Assembly: GCF_004379255.2 (NCBI RefSeq)
Contig: NC_056045.1
Location: 8,087,593-8,151,592, forward strand
DNA length: 64,000 bases
Direction of reading: 5' to 3'
Origin: Salvia splendens
Lineage: Eukaryota; Streptophyta; Magnoliopsida; Lamiales; Lamiaceae
Part shown: piece by piece, positions 54,756-64,000 of the stretch
How the letters are laid out: each line of letters opens with the position of its first letter
Numbering within the stretch: the stretch's first letter is position 1
The notes under the pieces: generated by a model
What the model saw: the letters and a program-made list of their open reading frames with translations, nothing else
The model's database searches: none
Told to the model about the DNA's origin: nothing
Translations under genes and position numbers: made by a program

Positions 54756-56934
54756 TACCGATTCGTTTTGTGTCAAAGAAGGTATATTGCTCACTTCTTA
54801 TCATCCTATCCGTTTTGACCATGTTCTTGAGTCCTACATGCATGAAAAGGGTGTAGGTTCGATAGATCGCAAGTTTTAACGGGAGGGAAAGTGTGTTTAG
54901 TAAGAACTTGTTTGGTTTTGCGTTGTTGATTGAAATCATGTGTGTTGGATTGAATTAATTGGTGAAAAATATGAGTTGTATGCAAATATGTGTATGAGGA
55001 ACGTGTAAGCATGATTATGTGTTTTCGAGCATGAAAAATCGGTGGTTGTGTTGTGGAAGTTTAAAAACCCTATTTTCGAACTTGAACCAGAAATCTGTGA
55101 TGCACGACCAGTGACTTATGATCTGTATTTGACCCATCAAACGAACGAATTTTGCTATGACATTTTTACTGAGTAAACTTCAAGGTGTTTTCTATGTCTC
55201 GTGTAAATTTCAGCCTGTTTTATCGAAAAATGAATTTTTAATAAATTTTAGAAGTTGACTGCGCAAATCTGCCAGAAACGAGAGTTCTCGCCATGAATGT
55301 TTCGTTTTCTTTTTGACTGACCAAATAACCTCCGATTGATGTGATTCTTGAACTATATGAATATTTGAAGTGTCTTCCGAGTCGTGTTAAATTTTAAGCC
55401 ATTTTGGGCATCGGATGAATTTATGGTGAAATTTTCAAATGAACTACGCAATACTGTCGGAAATTGTATGTTACGACCAGAGAGTTTAATATGTGATATG
55501 ACTGACTAAATGACGTGATTTCTGTGTGAAACATTTCATGTATGAACTTGAATGTGTCTTCTGTGTTGTGACCAAAATTTAGCTTCTTTTGAGGTCGGGT
55601 GAATTTATAGTAATTTTTACAAAACGGTCGCGCAGTTCTGCCAGTTTTCTGCCTTGTTAAAATAACTCTTATTTTCAAGTTTAAAAGTATTGTATGATGC
55701 ATGTATGTCCAAGGAACGTGTCTAAATGGTGTAAGCACTTGTGATAAGTTGTAATGCGATACGTGTGTCTTTACACCTTTTTAACGTATATTGGGTTGGG
55801 GGATTGAGAAAGACGATGAGAGAGAGGCGATAGGACATGCATAGTAATATGTTGAAGTGTGAGGCTGACTTATGTTGTCGTTGACAAGGGTGTTTTGTAT
55901 TCGTGAACTCGAGGATCGAGAGTTGCTAAGTTGGGTTGTGAATTGCTAATCGAACGAGGTGGGCTATCTTTTCAAACCTCTTTACTTTTCCGAAAAATAT
56001 TATGTGGAGATATAAGGGTGGTTTAACTGTTATGTCATGCCATGTTGTTTTTGTTATGAGATTGTGTGCCTGATGCCTAGTTCGTATGAGTTTACTCCGT
56101 TAGGCTATATGGCTGTGTTGTGAAACGAATTCGGGTCCGAGTAGGGCCGTAAACCCTATCGGGCTGTGTACACTGGTGGGATCGCGAGCCGTCCTTGCAA
56201 GTCGGCCGGTCTCGTGGGCGAATAGTGTGGCCACACTATCGTCGCACTGTGATTGTGATTGTTGGATTGATGTGAAAAGTGGGGAGATAAATTGTCTGGG
56301 CAGACTTGAATATTTTTGTGTTTCTCGTGATATTTTCTTACTACATAAAACTCGAGATCACTGGTATGGATGACATAACTTATTAAAATGTTTTCGGCAT
56401 GAGCCCATTGAGTACAACAAGTACTCAGCCCTGCATATTATTTTCTCATGTGCAGGTTGAGCGGGATGTTGCGGTGGATGTTGAGCTGGCTTAAGTACTT
56501 AGGATGCGTTGTGTCGTCATACATAGGCGTCGTCCTTGACTCTCCTTGAACCGTATTTTCCGCTGCTATAACTTGAACTATGACTCAAGACTTAATCTTT
56601 CCTTTATGTTTTGTGTGTGAACATGTATGGTGGTGATGAGTTTTAAACTAGTGTTAACGTTGTCTTTTGAAAATTTTATTCTTCGAGATTTAAGTTAAGT
56701 ATTTGTTCAACTTTAGTTAGTTGATGAATTTCTTAAGTCTAATTTTTCCCGTTGTCCTTTTTAAAAGTATTTTACCTTATGTCTTTTAAAAAAAAAATTT
56801 TAACTTTAAACTCTTTAAACTAAGTTGTTTTTCTTCCTTTAAGTTAATCAAGATGTTCTTTTTTTTTAATTGTTATCCATGCATGTCGGTCACGATCGCC
56901 GCGTTGTGGTACCCTTGTATGGGCGGTGGTGACA
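54756..56934 (+). repeat. 3' LTR of element D, 5'-truncated
   Basis: It corresponds to 47958-50135 of the 5' LTR with about 20 differences over 2.18 kb by eye. The first 1.1 kb is missing. The junction shows TCTA(C) shared by integrase text (GATGTCTAGCATGCC in family A) and LTR text (TTCTACCGATTCG), typical of microhomology-mediated deletion. The donor-like AAGGT is retained at 54782. It ends GGTGGTGACA (GGTCGTGACA elsewhere). Confidence 0.92.
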
Positions 56935-56939
56935 AGAAT

Positions 56940-57866
56940 GGAGTTTGTTTATGGATGAATCGGGGTTTTGTCTTGCTGATATTGTAGGATTGTCTGTGAT
57001 TGTTGGAATTCGGAGTTGATCGGAGCAAATCTGTAAGAATCGGAGTTATGGAGTTGATTTTGATGGTTGTTGAGTTAGGGTGGCTTGGATCCGGAGTGGA
57101 TTGAGCACTCGACGTGAATCTGAGCAGTGTTGATTTAATTTCATGCCTAGTTACGTGTTTTCATTTCGCTTCGCCTCGTTTATGTCGATCTGATGTATTT
57201 CCGATTCGTAGCAAGTTTCCGGCGTCCTGATTTCTATATTCTGTTTGAATCTAGGTACGTGCTCTGTTTTCTCCATTTACGTACTTGAGTCGGTTAGGGA
57301 AATGCATGTCGTTGTTAGTCAGGGCATGAGTTTGATGTTTGCAGCTTTTACCGTACTTGCTATATTTGGAGTCGTGGTCCCCACTACTTTTATTCTCTCT
57401 GTCTAGTCTTAATTTGTGAATCGTTTACACGGTCTAGGAAGTGATTTTAATACCTCGCGATCATGACGATGTTTGCTGTCAGTGTGTTTACAGTTTCCTA
57501 GGTCTAGCATTTACATTTCGTGCCTAGGACTAGAGTTAGGTAAAATTCTCAACCCTTTGCGTGGCAGCAGCCGCTTGTTTCCAGAGTCTCTAGCACTACT
57601 TCACGAATCCATCTTCGTGGGATCGACCCTGCTTCCCTATACTAATCCATAGTATTTGGGGTTGAGGGATTTAATTGTTGAAGGGGAGTCAAGTGTGTCC
57701 AACGACAGAAACACTCTGTGTTCTTTGAGTTCCTGGACCTAGTGATCCAGTGGATTTAAGAAGCGCGGAGTCTTGACCGAGCATCTGCATTAACTTTCTC
57801 TGTGCACACTTGCTCACTCCGCTCCTGAGTCATCTCTTAGCGAGCACTCGCGGGCACAAACCTTCA
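56940..57866 (+). repeat. 5' LTR of element E, right part
   Basis: It continues element E after D and its AGAAT duplication. It ends ...ACCTTCA at 57866, two bases before the primer site. Together with 46233-46820 the LTR is about 1.5 kb. Confidence 0.75.
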
Positions 57867-57868
57867 AA

Positions 57869-57886
57869 TGGCGCCGTTGTCGGGGA
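57869..57886 (+). other. Primer binding site, tRNA-Asp (element E)
   Basis: TGGCGCCGTTGTCGGGGA differs at one base from the complement of the plant tRNA-Asp(GTC) 3' end. Use of tRNA-Asp is known for Athila-type elements. Confidence 0.85.
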
Positions 57887-57969
57887 TGGATGGCGTGCTT
57901 TGTGATAGTGTTCAGAGTCTGTGGTGTAAATAGTTTTGATTTATTTTCTCTCTCTTTTATTTGTAGTTT

Positions 57970-58320
57970 ATGAGCAGAGGCTCAAGATCTACCTACTGGA
58001 GCAACTCATCTGGGTGGAAGCACGACCAGTTTAACTGGCGGATTAAGGATACAGTCTCTACTGTGACCACCAGATCAGGGTTCACCACGGGAGATCCGTT
58101 TCCGAGTGAATCTACCAGCGACGAATCTTGGACGTCGTCAGGACGCGAAGATCCAGAGTCACCACCCGAATCAGAAACAGAGTCAGAAACAGGGGAAGCA
58201 GAGGGAGGTAGTCATGGCGCAAGTAGTAGATCCAGATCCAGAGATCGGTTCGCTCACTGCCCATTTAGATGGAGAACCAGCTCAAGCAATAGTGATGAAT
58301 CCACGCCAGAGGACTATTGA
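57970..58320 (+). pseudogene. Ser/Glu-rich ORF at the 5' end of element E
   Basis: 116 codons beginning MSRGSRSTYWSNSS and rich in Ser, Glu and Arg, overlapping gag in another frame. It may be the true Gag N-terminus separated by a frameshift near 58210, or a small upstream ORF. No domain is recognised. Confidence 0.5.
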
Positions 58321-59547
58321 GATCAAGACAAACGTACTCGGCATCTTACCAACGTTCTCTGGGCGTAGGAATGAGTGTCCGTATGAGTTCCTAAACGAAT
58401 TCAGTAAGTTGTGTGGTACTCAGAAGAGGCCGAATGATGCAACAGAGGAGGATTATCGCCTACGTGCAATTCCATTTACCTTGAAGGGGGAAGCTAATAC
58501 GTGGTTATTGAGGTTGCCCCCAGATTCTATCCGCACATGGAGGGATTTCAAGTCGGAATTCTTAGATTATTTCTTTCCATCCAACAAGACGAATGCCATG
58601 AAAAAAGAAATACTAGAGTGTAAGCAAGATTACGAGGAATCGCTGAGTCAATATTGGTCGAGATTCAAGGGGTTGTTGGATGCATGCCTGAACCACCAAA
58701 TGATAAAGGCAGAGACCTACTCTCTGTTTTACGCAGGGGCAACTCCTGAGTCAAAGGACTTAATGAATTCCTCGAGTGGAGGGAATTTCACAAGAAAAAG
58801 AGGAAGTGAGGCAAGAGAAATCCTGGGGAAGTTGATCAACGCTAAAAAGCATACGATAACCGTAGGAATGCAGTGAGGAGAGGATCGGTGCATGATGTAA
58901 GAGAGTAGGAAGATGACAAAGTAGAAGCAAGAATTGATAGGCTCGAGAAAGCTCTTTTGAAGGCGATTGAAAAGACGATTCCACTGGCTTCACAAGGGAA
59001 GGAGAAACCTCCTGGTTCAGGAGATAATCAAATTCAACAATATTACGGGACCCAGGACGGAGATTATCAAGCCCAGGTCAATGCAATGGGAAGTTGGAAT
59101 CCCGATGGGAGCTGGAATCCAGGGAGACAGAGAGATGCACCCTGGAGAAACCATCCAAATTTCAGATGGACTGACAATGAGCAGAATCAGCCGGCACCAC
59201 AACAAAGTCAGCACTTTGCACCTCAGCCCGAAAGACAAGGTAACTGGTCAGGAAGGAATCAAGAGGGGCTGGACAGGTGGATCAATCGGAACCAAGGAGA
59301 CCACTCTAGCTGGGGAAACAGAAATCAGAACAGTCAAGGGAACTCTTATGTACCACCGCACCAAAGGAATTTTCAGAACAATTACCAAGGTCAAGGAAAT
59401 CAATACAACAACTCTTTAGGAGGTCAAGGAAACGTTTGTCAGGGTCAAGTGAGTGGACCGACTCTGAGCATAGGGCAAAGTCCCAGTCAGCCATCGAAAT
59501 CACCAAAGGGTATCGATGATATGGTGCACGATCTCGTCAGTTCTTAG
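58214..59547 (+). pseudogene. gag of element E, with frameshift and stops
   Basis: It begins MAQVVDPDPEIGS and contains the Retrotrans_gag core: YEFLNEFSKLCGTQ, ANTWLLRLPPDSIRTWRDFK and QYWSRFKGLLDACLNHQ (about residues 55-165). It then reads AGATPESKDLMNSSSGGNF. A frameshift near 58855 and TAG at about 58905 separate it from the following Gln/Asn-rich segment (58957-59547; NQNSQGNSYVPPHQRNFQNN). No zinc knuckle is visible, which is usual for Athila Gag. The frame then meets TAG (59545) and TAA (59608) but is otherwise continuous with the next part. Confidence 0.85.
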
Positions 59548-59628
59548 CAGCATATGCAAAACAACCTGCAATCGAACAATGACGTAGTGCACAAGCTTCA
59601 AGAAGCTTAACATGAGCAAAAGGCAGCA

Positions 59629-60822
59629 ATGAATATGCTGGCCAAGCAGTTATCCCAGATAGCCACTTCTTTGAGTGATATGAGGGGAAATGAAGGGAAG
59701 ATTCCCGCCTCCGTAAGGCCACCGGATAGAGCGAATATAAGTCAGATTACCTTGAGATCCGGGAAAGGATATGGTGGGCCAGAGGTAAGAACGAAAGAAG
59801 CGACAAGCCCCAAAGAAGGCAAGGACGAGGCTACAATTCCTAGGCCTAGGAACTTGGAGGGAGGAACTTCCTGGATCAAGGATGACCTTAAGACAGGGGA
59901 TGTGGAGAAACCCTTGCCAAGGTCAGCTGAGTTTTTTTTCCTCGATCCAGAGCCGGAGTTGGAGAACGAGGCAGTAAGAGAGAAAACTGGAAAATTCTTA
60001 GCTAAAAGCTCTACAGGAGCAGGGAAGCAACTGAAGCCTTTCCCAAGCCGGGGGGAAGCCAAGAAGAAGAAGGATGAACCGGTGGACTTCATGGATATTT
60101 TCGGGAAATTGGAGATTAATCTACCATTTTTACAGGCCCTGAAACTGCTGGTGTTTAGCAAGTTCATCAAGGAATTTATAGCTGGGAAGGCTAGACCCAG
60201 TGGGAAAATTTTGATAGGCGAGAACGTCTCTGCAGTGATTCAAAATCGGAGGATGCCTTCAAAATGCAATGATCCAGGTATGTTTACCTTACCCATCTCT
60301 ATTGGTGATGTGAGAATCGAGCATGCTATGTGTGATTTGGGTGCATCGATAAATGTGTTACCACTGTCTATATACAAGAAGTTAGTGGGGGTAGGCATGG
60401 TGGACACGAAAGTTGTGATCCAATTGACAGACAGGTCATGCATTTGTCCTGAAGGGGTGCTTGAGAATGTGATAGTGAAGGTACATGACTTCTTGTACCT
60501 AGCTGATTTCCATGTGATTAGAATGAACGATAATGAATCTGCAGAATCTGGCGGAGTACTTTTAGGGAGACCTTTCCTACTTACCGCTAAGACTATCATT
60601 GATGTCTTTGATGGAACCATCTGCCTTGATTATAATGGGGAGAAATATACATTCAGTGTAGATGAGGCAATGAAGAAACCTCTTGACGTCGAAAATCTGC
60701 ATGCTATGGATGTTATTAACCCCTTGGTCCAAAAATATCTTGAGACCGAATTAATGCAAGAACAGATTGAGAATTCCGAGATGAGTCATGCCATTGATAG
60801 AGAAGTGGCCAGTTGGTGTTAA
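59629..60822 (+). pseudogene. Linker and protease of element E
   Basis: Same frame as the end of gag. After a linker (ISQITLRSGKGYGGPE) and a Lys/Glu-rich stretch comes the protease: ALKLLVFSKFIKEF, then CDLGASINVLPLSIY with the catalytic Asp at residue 236 (DLGA in place of DTGA or DSGA), and GGVLLGRPFLLTAKTIIDVF. TAA at 60820-60822 interrupts the frame just before the RT region, which follows in frame at 60826. It is therefore probably a nonsense change rather than a natural boundary. Confidence 0.85.
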
Positions 60823-60825
60823 GCA

Positions 60826-63800
60826 ATGAACACAAGTGAGTTATCAGATGAAGAGTTAGCTGAAACAATTCTGGAATTCTGTGCAAACCCGGAGGTAGCT
60901 AGGTCAAGGAATACACCTTATGTGGCGAGTGTGGAAGGTTCTGCTGGGTCGACGAAGGGAATGAAAACGGAAGCAACAAAAAAAAATCCCTTGCCCCAGG
61001 AAAAAGACGTTCCCAAGAAAGAATTGAAAACACTTCCATCAGGGCTCAAGTATGCGTATCTGGAGGAGAATGAAAATTTCCCGGTAATTATTAACAGCAG
61101 CTTGACCGAGGGACAAGAAGAGAAATTGCTGAAGGTGATCCGGAGACACAAGAAGGCTATTGGGTGGACACTCTCTGACTTAGTTGGGATCAGTCCAGAT
61201 ATGTGCATGCATCACATTCGTCTAGAAGAAGGAGCAAAAGCCTGCAGGGACCCGCAACGCAAGTTGAATCCGAACATGAGAGAAGAAGTGCTGAAGGAAG
61301 TATTGAAGCTGCTATCCCTTGGAATCATATATTCTATACCAGATAGTGAATGGGTTAGTCCAGTACATATGGTACCAAAGAAGTCAGGAATACAGGTGGT
61401 TAAGAATGATAAAAATGAGTTGGTCCCCACTCGACTTGTTACTGGGTGGAGGATGTGTATCGACTACCGGAAGCTGAACGAGGCTACTAAGAAGGATCAC
61501 TTCCCGTTACCTTTCATTGACCAGATGTTAGAGAGGTTGGCGGGCAAGCAATATTTCTGCTTCCTGGATGGATATAGTGGGTATTTTCAAATCTATGTGG
61601 ATCCCGAGGACCAGGAGAAGACGACTTTCACGTGTCCCTTTGGAACGTATGCTTATAGACGGATGCCGTTTGGTCTGTGCAATGCGCCAGACACCTTTTA
61701 GTGGTGTATGATGAGTATCTTCTCGGATTTCCTGGAGGATTGCATCGAGATTTTTATGGATGACTTCACCGTGTACGGGAATTCATTTGACTCGTGTTTG
61801 GCAAGTTTGGATGTAGTACTGAGGAGGTGTCAGGAGAAGCACTTGGTTTTGAATTTCAAGAAATGCCACTTTATGGTCACCGAGGGAATTGTCCTAGGGC
61901 ATGTGGTATCGGAAAGAGGCATACAGGTAGATCAAGCAAAAATCGATGTTATCTCAAAACTGCCTTACCCGACGAATCAGAAAGAGGTGACAGGATTCCT
62001 AAGGCATGCAGGATTTTATAGGAGGTTTATAAAGGATTTTGCGAGAATTGCTCAGCCACTCACTCACCTGTTGCATAACGATGTTGATTTTGTTTTCGAT
62101 GAGGAGTGCAAAAAAGCTTTTCAGTTGTTGAAGGACAGGTTAGTTTCTGCTCCCATTATTAGAGCACCCGGCTGGAATCTACCTTTTGAGATCATGTGCG
62201 ACGCAAGCGACTATGCCGTGGGAGCGGTGCTAGGTCAAAGAGTCAATGGGAAAAGCTATGTGATCTTTTATGATTCAAAAACGCTGAATCAGGCTCAGAG
62301 AAATTATGACACTACTGAAAAGGAAATGCTGGCGGTAGTGTACTCATTTGAGAAATTTCGCATGTACTTGCTTGGGTCGAGGGTGATAGTCTTCACTGAC
62401 CACGCGGCTATAAAGTACCTGTTGGCGAAGAAAGAATCCAAACCGAGATTAATCCGTTGGGTGTTGCTTTTGCAGGAATTCGATTGGGAAGTCAGAGATA
62501 AAAAGGGAACAGAAAATAAGGTGGCCGATCACCTGAGTAGGATATTTCAAGGGGAGACCGAGGAAGCAATACCGGATGCATTCCCCGAGGAACATCTGTA
62601 CTATGTGAAAGAATTTCCTCGACCTATCAGCTGGGAAGAGATTATGGCGTTAACAGATCCAGGGAAAGCCGAAAAAGGGAAATGTCATCAAAACGATGAG
62701 CCATGGTTCGCTGACCTGGCAAATTACTTAGTCACTGGAGAGGTGCCCAGTTCGCAGGAAATTTCCCGGGCCCAGAGGATGAAGCTCAAAAGTGAGGCCA
62801 AGTATTATTTCTGGGACGACCCGTATTTGTGGAAAATGGGAGCTGACCAAGTGATTAGAAGATGCATACCAGAATGGGAACAAAGGGATGTGCTGAACCA
62901 TTGCCATGCCCTAGCTTGTGGAGGTCACTTTGGACCTAGGAAGACCGCAAGGAAGGTGTTAGATAGTGGTTTTTACTGGCCTACATTGCATAAGGATGCT
63001 TTCGAGTTTTATCAGAACTGTGAGAGGTGTCAACAGACAGGGGGAATCTCCAGGAGGGACGAAATGCCACAAGTTCCAGTGATTGTGTGTGAGATCTTCG
63101 ATGTCTGGGGAATGGATTTCATGGGTCCATTTCCGTCTTCATATGGGAACGCATACATACTTGTGGCAGTTGATTATGTTTCAAAGTGGATAGAGGCCAA
63201 GGTGACTGCGTCGTGTGAAGCCAAAGAGGTAGCGGAATTTCTTAGAGCTAACATCTTTAAAAGGTACGACGTGCCCAGAGCTATAATATCTGATAATGGG
63301 ACGTATTTCCGTAACCGGACTATTGAAGCTCTAATGAGAAAGTACGGAGTTCACCATCGTCTTTCCACACCATATCATCCTCAATCAAATGGGCAAGCTG
63401 AAATATCAAACAGGGAAATCAAAGCGATTCTGGAAAAGACGGTTAATCCGTCAAGGAAGGACTGGAGTAAGAGACTTGATGACGCACTATGGGCATATAG
63501 AACAACATATAAAACGCCCATTGGAATGTCTCCTTACAGGTTAGTATTCGGCAAGATGTGTCACTTGCCGGTGGGAATTGAGCATAGGGCGTACTGGGCA
63601 GTCAAGGAGATTAATATGAATCCTCAAGCCTGTGAGGGAGAGAGGAAACTGCAGCTCCAGGAGTTGGAAGAATTGAGGCTTGAATCTTACGAATCAGCGA
63701 TGTGGTACAAAGAAAAGACCAAGCTTTGGCATGATAAGAATCTCCGGACCAAGGAACTGCAAGTTGGGCAGAAAGTTCTCCTGTTCCAATCCCGGCTCAA

Positions 63801-64000
63801 GTTAATGCCTGGTAAGCTGAAGTCCAAATGGACTGGACCATACACTATTGTGAGTCTTCGTGCAAATGGAGCAGTAGAGATCCAGGGAAGTGCTTCAAAC
63901 TCAACTCCTTTTCTTGTCAACGGTCATCGTGTGAAGGTATTTAGGGATAACTCGGAGCTGTGTGTAGTGGACGAAATGCCACTACGCGCACTCCCTGATA
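60826..64000 (+). pseudogene. RT, RNase H and integrase of element E; one amber codon, open to the window end
   Basis: RT begins near 61060 with PVIINSSLTEGQ and ASWVSPVH-type text (SEWVSPVHMVPKKSG), and carries FLDGYSGYFQI and FMDDFTVYG (61753-61779). One TAG (61699-61701) lies between NAPDTF and [10 protein letters not shown], where related elements have Gln, so CAG to TAG is likely. After it the frame is open for 766 codons to the window end. RNase H has [35 protein letters not shown] and KVADHLSR with all four acidic residues. Integrase has an HHCC finger ([12 protein letters not shown]...CERCQQTG), [17 protein letters not shown] and SNGQAEISN with D, D and E present, then GPYTIVSL. The C-terminal end lies outside. 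This is the least damaged pol in the window. Confidence 0.92.

Larger units (their letters stand above)
46821..56934 (+). mobile_element. Gypsy element D (Tekay/Del-like), nested in LTR of E
   Basis: A 10.1-kb element from TGTAACATCC to GGTGGTGACA flanked by AGAAT on both sides. It has a full 3315-bp 5' LTR, primer site, leader, an upstream ORF, and gag-protease-RT in one long frame, then RNase H and the start of integrase. The coding region then jumps directly into the middle of the 3' LTR (54756). The LTR overlap shows roughly 1% difference, indicating recent insertion and later deletion. Confidence 0.95.
46233..64000 (+). mobile_element. Athila-like gypsy element E, continues past the window
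   Basis: 5' LTR (46233-57866, split by D), a tRNA-Asp primer site at 57869, a gag-protease-RT-RNase H-integrase frame to the end of the window. The Asp primer site, LTR of about 1.5 kb and the FLDGYSGYFQI / [11 protein letters not shown] motifs fit the Athila branch. The 3' part (including any env-like ORF) and 3' LTR are outside. It appears inserted in the hAT remnant; the left edge is inferred from TG at 46233 and loss of hAT similarity. Confidence 0.85.

Overview
This window reads as plant nuclear DNA, probably from a eudicot and possibly from Lamiales (the lineage is a weak guess). The evidence is plant-type LTR retrotransposons with initiator-Met and Asp tRNA primer sites, Stowaway-type MITEs, a TRIM, a tRNA-derived SINE, degenerate TTTAGGG repeats, a hAT remnant and one BAHD acyltransferase gene. 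No prokaryotic features, rRNA or functional tRNA genes were seen. Almost everything except the BAHD gene is transposable-element DNA.

Layout. (1) 1-29132 is a tandem array of one Ty3/gypsy family (family A, chromodomain-bearing, Tekay/Del-like). It runs internal tail - LTR1 - internal - LTR2 - internal - LTR3, with neighbouring units sharing LTRs. Both complete internal regions lack gag, protease, RT and RNase H. LTR2 is split at 7317-21815 by a second gypsy element (B) with a TCGCA target-site duplication (TSD). B's gag is itself split by a solo LTR (C, 12406-15171, TSD CAACA). (2) The array lies in a minus-strand copia element (29133-31711), which in turn sits in what looks like the upstream region of an inverted BAHD paralogue. 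A BAHD coding fragment remains at 32241-32356. (3) 32358-37660 holds a truncated gypsy LTR, MITEs and AT-rich DNA. (4) 37662-38936 is the one intact host gene, an intronless BAHD acyltransferase. (5) 39218-39746 is a complete 529-bp TRIM with an ATAAC TSD. (6) 40451-46232 is a mosaic: a minus-strand solo LTR (TSD AAAAC), 33-bp minisatellites, a SINE with a 16-bp TSD in telomere-like repeat, a 5'-truncated LINE, and the 3' end of a hAT element. (7) 46233 to the window end is an Athila-like gypsy element (E). Its 5' LTR is split by gypsy element D (46821-56934, TSD AGAAT). D carries the best gag-pol frame in the window plus an extra ORF upstream of gag. E's RT-RNase H-integrase frame is open to the window end apart from one amber codon.

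The elements do not form one pathway; they record successive insertions up to five layers deep. The points most worth following are the extra ORF of D, whose first 12 residues resemble the histone H3 tail; a leader/LTR architecture with recurrent splice-site-like junctions and a conserved 3' module shared by otherwise diverged LTR families; element B, whose LTRs are nearly identical although its genes are dead; and the inverted BAHD relics beside the living gene. All divergence figures are counts made by eye.
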